A stretch of DNA of 14,449 nt from RFTU01 sp049423145. Its GTDB lineage: Bacteria > Pseudomonadota > Gammaproteobacteria > Burkholderiales > Burkholderiaceae_C. Each line of letters opens with the position of its first letter. The first letter of the stretch is position 1. The notes below the pieces were generated by a model. That model ran no database searches and was not told the origin of the DNA. It saw nothing but the letters and a program-made list of their open reading frames with translations. Below are positions 1-7,325 of this stretch, piece by piece. The translations under genes were made by a program, and so were the position numbers. The stretch spans positions 1 through 14,449 of the forward strand of contig JBMSQF010000058.1 in NCBI GenBank assembly GCA_049423145.1, given 5' to 3'.

Positions 1-1315
1 TGCGGATCACCTTGTCGAGGCTGACCTTGTGCGTGCCGTCGCCGCGCAGCGCCATGCGCGCGGCGTTGATGGCCTTCACCGAGGCGATGGCGTTGCGTTC
101 GATGCAGGGAATCTGCACCAGCCCGCCCACCGGGTCGCAGGTCAGGCCCAGGTGATGCTCCATGCCGATCTCCGCAGCGTTCTCCACCTGTGCGGGCGTG
201 CCGCCCATTACCTCGCACAGGGCGCCGGCGGCCATGGAGCAGGCCACGCCCACTTCGCCCTGGCAGCCCACCTCGGCCCCACTGATGCTTGCGTTTTCCT
301 TGTACAGGATGCCAATGGCCGCAGCGGTCAGCAGGAACCGGCGCCGGCCCTCGTCGTGCGCACCGGGAATGAAGCGGTCGTAGTAGTGCAGGACGGCGGG
401 GATGATGCCGGCCGCGCCGTTGGTGGGGGCGGTCACCACGCGCCCACCCGCGGCGTTCTCCTCGTTGACGGCCAAGGCGTAGAGGTTCACCCAATCCATC
501 ACGATCAGGGGGTCGTCGAGTGCAGGTGGCCAGTTGCGCATCAGATCGCGGTACCAGGCGGCGGCCCGACGGCGAACTTTGAAACCGCCGGGCAGCACAC
601 CCTCGGTCCGGCAGCCGCGCTCCACGCATGCCACCATCGTCGTCCAGATGCGGTCCAGTCCCGCATCGATGGCCGCATCGTCCCGCCAGTGGTGCTCGTT
701 TTGACGCATCAGCGCCGAGATGGGCAAGCCCTGGGCGCGCGTGTGGGCCAGCAGTTCCTCGGCGCTGTGAAAGGGAAAGGCCAACTGCTGCGTGTCGGGT
801 GCAATCTGCGCGTGCCGGCTGCCATCGGCCGCCAGTTCCTCGCTCACCACGAAGCCGCCTCCCACCGAGTAATAACGGCGGGTCGTCAATTCGCTCCCAT
901 CATCCGCACAGGCCGTCAGCGACATCCCGTTGACATGGAAGGGCAGGGTGGCCCTGCGGTGAAAGACCAGGTCCTTGGACTCGTGGAAGGCCCACTCGTG
1001 GACCTGCCCATGGTCAATGGTGCGGATACGGCCGGCCTCTCGCACAGCCTGCACCATCGCCGGCACCTGGTCGACGTCCACGGTTTCGGGGTCATGGCCG
1101 CACAGGCCCAGCAGCACGGCCGTGTCCGAGCCATGACCCTTGCCCGTGGCGCCCAAGGACCCGAAGAGCTCGCAGCGGACCCGGGACACCCGGGCGATCA
1201 GACCTTCGGCCTGCAGGCGGTGCACGAACATGCGCGCAGCCCGCATCGGCCCCACCGTGTGGGAGCTGCTCGGTCCGATACCGATCTTGAAGATGTCGAA
1301 GACGGATACGGCCAT
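1..1315 (-). CDS. sdaA: L-serine dehydratase (L-serine ammonia-lyase), iron-sulfur, single chain; 3' end cut by window
   Basis: Deaminates L-serine to pyruvate and ammonia in the cytoplasm using a [4Fe-4S] cluster. I translated the complement by hand: 438 codons are open from the ATG at 1315 to the window edge. The N-terminus (MAVSVFDIFKIGIGPSSSHT) carries the SSSHT substrate-binding signature of the family, and a second family block (ENAAGGRVVTAPTNGAAG) lies near residue 270. Cys351, Cys393 and Cys404 have the spacing of the cluster ligands in the Legionella enzyme; the C-terminal tail, roughly 20-30 residues, lies outside the window. The start lies 5 bases after the stop of the SnoaL-like gene, so the two are probably co-transcribed. 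This suggests that serine, or a compound funnelled to pyruvate with it, belongs to the same catabolic programme. The identification is very secure; the link to the pathway is inferred. Confidence 0.96.
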   Translation of the reverse strand, partial: MAVSVFDIFKIGIGPSSSHTVGPMRAARMFVHRLQAEGLIARVSRVRCELFGSLGATGKGHGSDTAVLLGLCGHDPETVDVDQVPAMVQAVREAGRIRTIDHGQVHEWAFHESKDLVFHRRATLPFHVNGMSLTACADDGSELTTRRYYSVGGGFVVSEELAADGSRHAQIAPDTQQLAFPFHSAEELLAHTRAQGLPISALMRQNEHHWRDDAAIDAGLDRIWTTMVACVERGCRTEGVLPGGFKVRRRAAAWYRDLMRNWPPALDDPLIVMDWVNLYALAVNEENAAGGRVVTAPTNGAAGIIPAVLHYYDRFIPGAHDEGRRRFLLTAAAIGILYKENASISGAEVGCQGEVGVACSMAAGALCEVMGGTPAQVENAAEIGMEHHLGLTCDPVGGLVQIPCIERNAIASVKAINAARMALRGDGTHKVSLDKVIR

Positions 1316-1320
1316 GTGCG

Positions 1321-2319
1321 TCAACCCACCCGACGGTCGGGTTCCAGCAGGTCCACCCCCATCTGCAGGAACAGGTGGGGAAGATCGATCAGCACCCAGT
1401 TCTCGGCCAGCAGGCCGTCCTCCTGGCGCCACCAGTCCATCACGCGCATGGTGATCGCGCGGTCGCTGGCCGGCGTGCCCAGATAAGGGCCGGCATGGGT
1501 CGCGCGCACGCTGGGCCAACCGGTGGACGCGACAAAGTCCCCCTCGCCGAAGCGGGCCCGGTGGTGGCCGCCCTTGCGGTCGGGGAAGGCCACGAGGAAG
1601 GGCTTCTGGTGGTGCCGCTGGAAGCCCTCGATGCCGCGTGAGGTGCCGATGCCGCAGGGGCCGTACCACATCATGTCGTCTCGCCAGTACTGGCCCATGC
1701 CCATGCTGCGCAGATCCTTCTGGTCGTACCGTCCCAGGCCGCCGATCATGTCCTCCACCAACCGCAGGCTGGCTTCACCCCGGGCCGCGTCCTGGGGCGC
1801 CAGAAGGATCCCCGAGGCATGGCGCGAACCCGGCACCAGCAGTTCCAGTCCGGAGGAGGGGGGCAGGATGCGCCGGCCCGCCTGCCGCGCGAGGTCGACC
1901 AGGTCCAGCAGGATGCGGGCCTCGACGATGTGCTCGCCCTCTACCCGATAGAACTCCCCGAATCGCAGCCAGGCGGGTTCACCGGTGGGCTCGATCCCCC
2001 ACAGCGGTTCCCGAAAGCGCCCCAGGTAGTGTCCCGTGCAGGTCACCCAGGTACCGGCGCCGCCGTCGATCCGTCCATCCCAGTACCCGGCGAAGAAGAG
2101 ATCGATCCGGCGCTCCGCATCCGGCAGGGCCCGGCGGAGCGGCGCCAGCAGGCGTTCGGCCACCGCGTCCGGTCCCAACAGTTCATTGACCGGATGGGCC
2201 ACCACCCACTGCGAGTCGGGGCTCAGCAGGGACCGGCAGGTGGCCAACGAGGGGGATGCCTCGAGTTCACGCACGGCCCGCCAGACGACGGATTTGGCTT
2301 GTTGGAGGGTGGTGTTCAT
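1321..2319 (-). CDS. Two-domain NTF2/SnoaL-like protein (function unknown)
   Basis: A 332-residue soluble protein with no signal peptide or membrane segment. Two alpha+beta-barrel units of the NTF2/SnoaL type can be seen, at about residues 10-150 and 185-320. Each starts with helices followed by a Trp/Tyr-rich strand region; the second contains MWYGPCGIGTSRG and ends in NWVLIDLPHLFLQMG. SnoaL-like folds serve as cyclases, isomerases, hydratases or non-catalytic binding proteins, so no reaction can be assigned. It begins the leftward unit, 5 bases before sdaA, and diverges from the HisD-like gene across a 93-base region holding a LacI-type operator about 50 bases upstream. There is no obvious Shine-Dalgarno sequence before the ATG at 2319. 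It is a distant relative of the protein at 5621-6571: same two-domain plan and the same WVLID ending motif (residues 308-312 here). The family call is fairly confident; the role is unknown. Confidence 0.8.
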   Translation of the reverse strand: MNTTLQQAKSVVWRAVRELEASPSLATCRSLLSPDSQWVVAHPVNELLGPDAVAERLLAPLRRALPDAERRIDLFFAGYWDGRIDGGAGTWVTCTGHYLGRFREPLWGIEPTGEPAWLRFGEFYRVEGEHIVEARILLDLVDLARQAGRRILPPSSGLELLVPGSRHASGILLAPQDAARGEASLRLVEDMIGGLGRYDQKDLRSMGMGQYWRDDMMWYGPCGIGTSRGIEGFQRHHQKPFLVAFPDRKGGHHRARFGEGDFVASTGWPSVRATHAGPYLGTPASDRAITMRVMDWWRQEDGLLAENWVLIDLPHLFLQMGVDLLEPDRRVG

Positions 2320-2369
2320 CGTGGGGTTGGTGTTTTCACCAGAGCTGAGTGGGGACGGGGTTGCTAGAC

Positions 2370-2387
2370 TGCATGCGTATGCAATCT
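2370..2387 (-). promoter_or_regulatory. Putative LacI-family operator in the divergent promoter region
   Basis: The core 2370-2383 reads TGCATGCGTATGCA, an inverted repeat TGCAT/ATGCA around a central CG, which is the LacI/GalR operator pattern. Read on the minus strand, the 18 bases from 2387 to 2370 match the site upstream of the TonB receptor (9326-9343) at 17 of 18 positions. It lies 29 bases before the HisD-like ATG and 50 bases before the leftward SnoaL ATG, so one bound repressor could shut both directions. A weak -35-like TTGCTA (2361-2366) precedes it, which would put the operator inside the rightward promoter. The regulator at 4503-5579 is the obvious candidate binder, which would also give autoregulation. 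Confidence 0.72.
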
Positions 2388-2412
2388 TAGGCCAAATGAG
2401 GCATCAACGAAC

Positions 2413-3726
2413 ATGATCCGTCATCTGAAGAAGGGGCAGGACGCCGCGACCCTGGCAGCGGCCGACCATCAAGTCCGAATCACCGTCGAGCAGATCCTGG
2501 CCGACATCGAAAGGCGCGGTGACGAGGCCGTGCGCGAGTATTCCCGCCGGTTCGACCAGTGGGACCCGAGCGAGTTCCTGCTTTCTCAAGATCAGATCCA
2601 GAAGGCCATGTCGCGCCTGTCAGCGCGGGAACTCGACGACATCCGCTTCGCCCAGGCGCAGATCCGGCGCTTCGCCGAAATCCAGCGCCAGAGCATGCAG
2701 GACGTAGAAGTCGAGACCCGACCCGGCGTGGTGCTGGGTCACAAGCACATCCCGGTCAACAACGTGGGCTGCTACATCCCCGGTGGCAAGTACCCGCTGA
2801 TCGCATCGGCCCACATGAGCGTGCTCACCGCCAAGGTGGCGGGCGTGCCTCGCGTGATCGCCACCGCACCCCCCTACCAGGGCGAGCCGCATCCGGCCAT
2901 CGTGGCGGCCATGCACATGGCCGGGGCCGATGAAATCCTGGTGCTCGGCGGCGTGCAGGCGGTGGCCGCCATGGCCATCGGCACCGGCTCCATCAAGCCG
3001 GTGGATATGCTGGTAGGCCCCGGCAACATGTTCGTGGCCGAAGCCAAGCGGCAGCTCTACGGCCGCGTGGGCATCGACCTGTTCGCGGGGCCCACCGAAA
3101 CGCTGGTGATTGCCGATGAATCGGTGGACGGCGAGATGTGTGCGGTCGACCTGCTGGGCCAGGCCGAACACGGCCCCACCTCTCCGGCCGTTCTTCTGAC
3201 CAACAGCGAAAAGCTGGCCCGCGACACCATGGCCGAAGTCGATCGCCAGTTGGGCATCCTGCCCACCGCGGCCATCGCCCGCAAGGCATGGGAGGAGCAC
3301 GGCCAGGTGATCGTCTGCGACACCCTCGACGAGATGATCGCCGTGGCCGACGACCTGGCCTACGAGCATGTCCAGGTGATGACGACCGACCCGGACCTGT
3401 TCCTGCGCCGCATGACCAACTACGGCGCCCTCTTCTTGGGCCCGCGCACCAATGTCAGCTTCGGCGACAAGGTCATCGGCACCAACCACACCCTGCCCAC
3501 CAACCGCAACGCCCGCTACACGGGTGGCCTGTGGGTGGGTAAGTTCCTCAAGACCTGCACCTACCAGCGCGTCCTCACCGACGAGGCCAGCGCCGAAATC
3601 GGGGCCTATTGCTCGCGCCTGTGCCACATGGAGAACTTCGCCGGCCACGGCGAGCAGGCCAACATCCGCGTGCGCCGCTACGGCCGCCGCGATGTGGCCT
3701 GGTACCAGCCGGTGGCGGCGGAGTAG
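2413..3726 (+). CDS. Histidinol dehydrogenase-family oxidoreductase (HpsN-like), catabolic
   Basis: NAD- and zinc-dependent enzyme of the HisD family. Such enzymes oxidise a primary alcohol through an aldehyde to a carboxylate, a four-electron step. It has 437 residues, the usual family length. The zinc ligands of E. coli HisD (Gln259, His262, Asp360, His419) correspond to Gln250, His253 (in DLLGQAEHG), Asp352 (FGDKVIGTNH) and His412 (FAGHGEQAN). The catalytic Glu-His pair is Glu318-His319 (YEHVQV). All key residues are therefore intact. There are no histidine biosynthesis genes around it; instead it leads an operon with an SDR dehydrogenase (6-base gap) and a LacI regulator, next to a receptor and a transporter. 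This favours a catabolic paralogue like HpsN, the sulfopropanediol 3-dehydrogenase, but the substrate is undetermined. A GAGG lies about 11 bases before the ATG. The family is secure; the HpsN-like role is tentative. Confidence 0.93.
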   Translation: MIRHLKKGQDAATLAAADHQVRITVEQILADIERRGDEAVREYSRRFDQWDPSEFLLSQDQIQKAMSRLSARELDDIRFAQAQIRRFAEIQRQSMQDVEVETRPGVVLGHKHIPVNNVGCYIPGGKYPLIASAHMSVLTAKVAGVPRVIATAPPYQGEPHPAIVAAMHMAGADEILVLGGVQAVAAMAIGTGSIKPVDMLVGPGNMFVAEAKRQLYGRVGIDLFAGPTETLVIADESVDGEMCAVDLLGQAEHGPTSPAVLLTNSEKLARDTMAEVDRQLGILPTAAIARKAWEEHGQVIVCDTLDEMIAVADDLAYEHVQVMTTDPDLFLRRMTNYGALFLGPRTNVSFGDKVIGTNHTLPTNRNARYTGGLWVGKFLKTCTYQRVLTDEASAEIGAYCSRLCHMENFAGHGEQANIRVRRYGRRDVAWYQPVAAE

Positions 3727-3732
3727 GCGGGC

Positions 3733-4506
3733 GTGTCGGCGGTGGAGTCCTTCGTCCTGCCCAGCTTCCGATTGGACGGCCGGCGGGCGCTGGTGGCCGG
3801 CGCGGGGCGGGGCATTGGCGCCGCGTGCGCCCACGCCCTGGCGCAGGCGGGCGCCGAGGTGGTGGTCGCCGCGCGGTCGGCGGATCAAGTGCAGGAAGTC
3901 GCACAGGCCATCGTCGCTGACGGCGGACGCGCGCAGGCCTTGATGCTGGACGTGACCGACAGCGCGGCCGTGACCCGCAGCCTGCGCGACATCGGTGCAC
4001 TGGACGTCCTGGTCAACAGCGCCGGCACCAACCGCCCCGCGCCCCTGACCGAAACGACGGACGAGGACCTGGAGGCGGTGATGGACCTGAACGTCAAGGC
4101 CGCCTATTTCCTGGCGCGGGAAGCCGCGCGCAACATGATGGCCCACCAGCGGGGTGGCTCCATCATCACCATCTCGTCCCAGATGGGGCATGTAGGCGGA
4201 CCCAAGCGGGCCGTGTACTGCGGCACCAAGCACGCAGTCGAGGGGATGACCAAGGCCCTGGCTTGGGAACTCGGCCCCCACGGCATCCGCGTCAATACGC
4301 TGTGCCCCACCTTCATTCTCACCGCCATGACCGAGCCCATGCTGCGCGACACCGGCTTCGCTGAATTCGTGAAGTCCCGCATTGCCCTCGGGCGCATCGG
4401 CACGCCGCGCGACGTGATGGGGGCAGTGGTGTTCCTGGCCTCGGAGGCAGCGGCGCTGGTCACCGGCAGTGCCTTGATGGTCGACGGGGGCTGGACCGCA
4501 GCATGA
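3733..4506 (+). CDS. SDR-family NAD(P)-dependent dehydrogenase/reductase
   Basis: A classical short-chain dehydrogenase of 257 residues that oxidises or reduces a secondary alcohol/ketone in the cytoplasm. The Rossmann glycine motif is GAGRGIG (residues 23-29), the NAG-type motif is NSAGTN, and the catalytic set is Ser149, Tyr162 and Lys166 (YCGTK) with the canonical 13-residue Ser-Tyr spacing. The C-terminus, LVTGSALMVDGGW, is typical of FabG-like SDRs. I take the GTG at 3733 as the start because a GGAG (3720-3723) lies 9 bases before it and the glycine motif is then at the usual depth. It follows the HisD-like gene by 6 bases and overlaps the LacI gene by the four bases ATGA. Together with the HisD-like enzyme it could process both hydroxyls of a vicinal diol, which is inference. 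Fatty-acid synthesis is unlikely given the context. Confidence 0.93.
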   Translation: MSAVESFVLPSFRLDGRRALVAGAGRGIGAACAHALAQAGAEVVVAARSADQVQEVAQAIVADGGRAQALMLDVTDSAAVTRSLRDIGALDVLVNSAGTNRPAPLTETTDEDLEAVMDLNVKAAYFLAREAARNMMAHQRGGSIITISSQMGHVGGPKRAVYCGTKHAVEGMTKALAWELGPHGIRVNTLCPTFILTAMTEPMLRDTGFAEFVKSRIALGRIGTPRDVMGAVVFLASEAAALVTGSALMVDGGWTAA

Positions 4507-5579
4507 TGGTGGGCATGAAAAGCAACGTCACCTCCATCGATGTGGCCCGGCTGGCCAATGTCTCGCAGTCGGCGGTCAGCCGCACCTTCACGCCGGGGGC
4601 CAGTGTGTCCCCTGCCACGCGGGAAAAGGTGATGGATGCGGCGCGCAAGCTGGGTTATCGGCCCAACGCGCACGCCCGCAGCCTCACCACCAAGCGCAGC
4701 CGCATCATCGGGCTGGTGTTGTCCTACCTGGGCAATCTGTTCCACCCCGTGGCGCTGGAGCGGCTGTCCAAGCGCCTGCAGGCCGACGGCCACCATGTGC
4801 TGCTGTTTCTCTCGGACAACCCCAACTCTGACGAGCTCGTCAACGAAATCCTGCAGTACCACGTGGACGGCATCATCCTGGCAGCCACCACGCTGTCCTC
4901 TTCCATCGCACAGCGCTGCGCCGACGCGGCGATTCCGGTCGTGCTGTTCAATCGCGTCATGGCCCATGGCAGCGCCGGCGCCGTCAGTTCGGTGCGCTCC
5001 GACAACATCGCCGGCGGACGGACGGTGGCGCGCTACCTGGCCGACAGCGGTCACCAGCGCATTGCATTCATCGCGGGCAACGAGGAGTCGTCGACCAACC
5101 TTGAGCGCGAGCGCGGCTTCCGCGAAGGCCTGGCCGACCGTGGTCTGCGGATCTGGGCCCGGGCCGTGGGCAACTACGACTTCGAGCAGGCCCGTCAGGC
5201 CACGCACGAGATTTTTTCCTCCAAGGGCGACCGCCCCGATGCGGTGTTCGTGGCCTCCGACCACATGGCCTTTGCCGTGATGGACACCTTGCGCCACGAA
5301 CTGGGCCTGCGCGTGCCGGAGGATGTGTCGGTGGTCGGATTCGACAACGTGCCGCAGGCGGCCTGGCCCAGCTACCAGCTCACCACGGTCGAGCAACCCC
5401 TGGGCCCGATGATCGAGGCCACCGTGGACCTGCTGCAGCGGCATCTGCGCCAGGACGCCGGCAAGGGCGGTGACAACGTGACGGTTCCTGGTGAACTCAT
5501 CATCCGCGGATCGGTTCGGACCGCCCAACCCGAAGTGCGCGGCGGCGAGCGTCGCCGCCGCATCACTTCCACGCGCTAG
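4503..5579 (+). CDS. LacI/GalR-family transcriptional regulator, probable local repressor
   Basis: A DNA-binding regulator of 358 residues. The N-terminal helix-turn-helix (SIDVARLANVSQSAVSRTF, about residues 11-29) has Gln22, Ser23 and Arg27 at the recognition-helix positions that read the operator. The hinge segment (YRPNAHARSL) follows, then a periplasmic-binding-protein-like ligand domain from about residue 68 (IIGLVLSYLGNLFHPV) with the family block VPEDVSVVGFDNV. The start overlaps the SDR stop as ATGA; an alternative ATG at 4515 would drop four residues without touching the HTH. The tail after residue 340 is unusually Arg-rich. It is probably autoregulated through the site at 2370-2387 and also controls the sites at 5585 and 9326. 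LacI ligands are usually sugars, sugar acids or related hydroxylated compounds, which fits a small polar inducer. Confidence 0.95.
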   Translation: MMVGMKSNVTSIDVARLANVSQSAVSRTFTPGASVSPATREKVMDAARKLGYRPNAHARSLTTKRSRIIGLVLSYLGNLFHPVALERLSKRLQADGHHVLLFLSDNPNSDELVNEILQYHVDGIILAATTLSSSIAQRCADAAIPVVLFNRVMAHGSAGAVSSVRSDNIAGGRTVARYLADSGHQRIAFIAGNEESSTNLERERGFREGLADRGLRIWARAVGNYDFEQARQATHEIFSSKGDRPDAVFVASDHMAFAVMDTLRHELGLRVPEDVSVVGFDNVPQAAWPSYQLTTVEQPLGPMIEATVDLLQRHLRQDAGKGGDNVTVPGELIIRGSVRTAQPEVRGGERRRRITSTR

Positions 5580-5584
5580 CCCAC

Positions 5585-5602
5585 TCATTGCATGCGCATC
5601 TG
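5585..5602 (+). promoter_or_regulatory. Degenerate LacI-type operator before the hydrolase/cupin/aldolase unit
   Basis: Positions 5587-5599 read ATTGCATGCGCAT. This shares the half-site TTGCAT, the central CG and the start of the second half-site with the two better sites (12 of 18 positions agree with the minus-strand reading of the 2370 site). The right half ends in CTG instead of GCA. It sits in the 41-base gap between the regulator stop and the next start at 5621. Its place before a new unit supports function; its degeneracy argues for weak binding. A six-base inverted repeat, CTCATT (5584-5589) and AATGAG (5609-5614), flanks it. Confidence 0.45.
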
Positions 5603-5620
5603 ATTTGAAATGAGGGTTTG

Positions 5621-6571
5621 ATGAAGGGTTTCGATCCCGAGTTCCAGAACCTGGACCACTACATTCGCGTCATCACCGACCGTATCTGGGAGGGGCGGCG
5701 CCTGGAGGACATCCGCCGTTACTACGGCGGGGATTGCGCGGTGGAAACACCCTCCTCGGTCAGCATCGGCATTGAACCGGTGATCGAGGGCACGCGCAGG
5801 ACCCTGCAGGCCTTCCCGGATCGTCGGCTCCTGGCCGAAGACGTCATCATCTCGGGGGATGAGGAGGGCGGCTTTCTGTCCTCCCACCGGATCTTCAGTC
5901 CCATGACCCACGCCGGGCCGGGCGTCTTCGGGTCGCCCACGAACCGCCCGGTGCATGTCCGCACCATTGCTGACTGCGTATGCAAGGACAATCGCATCAT
6001 CCATGAATGGCTGGTGCGGGACCAGGCAGCCATTGCGCGGGCCATCGGTCGGCATGAACGGGATGTGGCCCAGGCATGGCTGGATGCGGCCGGTGGCTGG
6101 AACAAGCCTCAGATGCCGGCGGCACCCGAGCCTTACCGGTCCTGGGTCGAGCCAGCCGGCCCCGCTGCCGATGCGGCGCAGGCCTGGCTGGACGGTTTGG
6201 GCCGGGCCAACGGCCAGCAGCGCGGAGTGGCCGATGACGTCATCGCCGCTCTGCCAGCGGCTTCGGTGGCCGTGGGTCGCGGAGCCCGCGCCCGGTTCTG
6301 GGGGGACCTCCTGCAGGCGTTGCCCCGCCCCCGCGTGGATATCGAACACCTGGTGAGCGTGCCCCGCCCGGGCCGCGCCACGGCCGTGGCCATGCGCTGG
6401 CGTTGGCATGCCTCGCATGAGGGCGATGGGCGTTACGGGCCGCCCACTGGCCGTCCGGTGGAGATCCTGGGGATCACCCACCTTGAAATCGAAGAGGGCC
6501 TGATCGTCCGCGAGTGGGTGCTCATCGATGAGGTGGCCAACTGGATGCAGGTGCTCTCACCGCAGGCATGA
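5621..6571 (+). CDS. Second two-domain NTF2/SnoaL-like protein (function unknown)
   Basis: A soluble protein of 316 residues. The first unit (about 5-140) contains a typical SnoaL pattern: a tyrosine-rich helix (DIRRYYGGDCAVET), IEGTRRTLQAFPDRR, and a strand run ending in IHEWLVRD. The second unit (about 165-316) is less typical and ends in REWVLIDEVANWMQV; its WVLID (residues 299-303) matches the end of the protein at 1321-2319. I choose the ATG at 5621, with GAGGG at 5612-5616, over a TTG three bases earlier. The next gene starts 4 bases after the stop, so it heads a compact operon with hydrolase, bicupin and aldolase. The reaction is unknown; hydration, isomerisation or cyclisation of an intermediate is possible by family. 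Having two diverged double-SnoaL proteins in one cluster is unusual. Confidence 0.8.
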   Translation: MKGFDPEFQNLDHYIRVITDRIWEGRRLEDIRRYYGGDCAVETPSSVSIGIEPVIEGTRRTLQAFPDRRLLAEDVIISGDEEGGFLSSHRIFSPMTHAGPGVFGSPTNRPVHVRTIADCVCKDNRIIHEWLVRDQAAIARAIGRHERDVAQAWLDAAGGWNKPQMPAAPEPYRSWVEPAGPAADAAQAWLDGLGRANGQQRGVADDVIAALPAASVAVGRGARARFWGDLLQALPRPRVDIEHLVSVPRPGRATAVAMRWRWHASHEGDGRYGPPTGRPVEILGITHLEIEEGLIVREWVLIDEVANWMQVLSPQA

Positions 6572-6575
6572 CCGC

Positions 6576-7325
6576 ATGCGTCTGATCATGGTTCCCGGCA
6601 CGCTGTGCGATCAGCGCCTGTTCGCTGCTGTCACTCGCCGTTTGCGTCCGGCGGTGTGTGTGCGGGTGGCGCGGTGGCGTGAACTGTTTGGTCATTCCAG
6701 GCCCGCTTGGTGGGACGCGCAGGAGCCGCTGAACCTGCTGGGCTTTTCTCTGGGCGGCATCTGGGCGCTTCAGCGCCTGGCGCAGACGGTGCCGTCGCGT
6801 GCCCCACTCAAAGCGCCGCTGGCGCGCCTGGCCCTGCTGGGCAGCAACGCCGAGGCGGCCAGTACCCCAGTCAGGAGGCGTGCGCGTGCGCAGCGTCGCC
6901 TTCTTCAACGCCAGGGGCCCGCCGCCGTGGCGCGTGCGGCCAAGTCCGGCTACTTCGCCCGGCGACCGCAACCCTGGCAGGCCCGTCTGTTGGTGCAGAT
7001 GGCGCGGTCCACACCGAGGGGCCTGGCCCGACGGCAGTTGGCCTTGGCGGCCCAGCGCGCCGATGGCCTGGAGGCCTTCCGCAACTTTCCCGGGCCGGTG
7101 GCCGTGTTCTACGGCCACGAAGACCGCCTGTGTCCCCCACCCCTGCAGAAGCGGCTGCAGGCGGCTCGACAGGACGCTCTCACCAAGGCCATGAACCGCT
7201 GTGGCCACATGATTCCCCTGGAAGCCCCGGGTCGACTGGCGCAGGCGATTCGCCGTTGGCTGGCGCAACCGGCCGGCGGCCTGGCGCAAGGCCTGCCCCC
7301 ACCCCCTACCCCGATCGATCGATGA
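6576..7325 (+). CDS. Alpha/beta-fold hydrolase (serine esterase/lyase type)
   Basis: A small hydrolase of 249 residues. It opens with the oxyanion-type segment MVPGTLCD and has the nucleophile elbow GFSLGG with Ser58. A probable triad is completed by Asp183 (GHEDRL) and His211 (CGHMIP). The nucleophile lies early, so the lid and first strands are short compared with many carboxylesterases. The ATG at 6576 is chosen because the signature VPGTLCD then begins within the first ten residues; in-frame codons further upstream lie inside the preceding gene. The middle (residues about 88-105) is unusually Arg-rich. It overlaps the bicupin start by ATGA. It may cleave an ester, lactone or C-C bond in the imported compound or an intermediate; the sequence does not say which. 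The family is secure; the substrate is unknown. Confidence 0.87.
   Translation: MRLIMVPGTLCDQRLFAAVTRRLRPAVCVRVARWRELFGHSRPAWWDAQEPLNLLGFSLGGIWALQRLAQTVPSRAPLKAPLARLALLGSNAEAASTPVRRRARAQRRLLQRQGPAAVARAAKSGYFARRPQPWQARLLVQMARSTPRGLARRQLALAAQRADGLEAFRNFPGPVAVFYGHEDRLCPPPLQKRLQAARQDALTKAMNRCGHMIPLEAPGRLAQAIRRWLAQPAGGLAQGLPPPPTPIDR

Noticed and set aside
29..1486. Long open frame on the plus strand opposite sdaA
   Set aside because: It is antisense to a clearly conserved serine dehydratase, has a composition typical of GC-rich shadow frames and shows no domain.
2329..2340. Perfect palindrome GGTGTTTTCACC before the leftward SnoaL gene
   Set aside because: A 4-bp stem with a 4-base loop is too small to call a regulatory hairpin and has no second copy.
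2413..3726. hisD of histidine biosynthesis
   Set aside because: No his genes nearby; operon with an SDR and a LacI regulator beside transport genes points to a catabolic paralogue.
2620..4281. Long minus-strand open frame opposite the HisD-like and SDR genes
   Set aside because: The opposite strand encodes two intact enzymes with all catalytic residues; this frame is His/Gly/Val-rich shadow sequence.
2413..5579. Dihydroxypropanesulfonate (hps) degradation operon
   Set aside because: The HisD-like and SDR pair would fit, but no sulfo-lyase or sulfonate transporter is visible and the remaining genes do not belong to that route, so I keep it only as an analogy.
4104..5588. Long minus-strand open frame opposite the SDR and LacI genes
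   Set aside because: It is antisense to recognisable SDR and LacI domains and has no motif of its own.
7314..7325. GATC-type short tandem repeat at the hydrolase/bicupin junction
   Set aside because: Only two to three 4-base units within coding sequence; no evidence of phase variation or another role.
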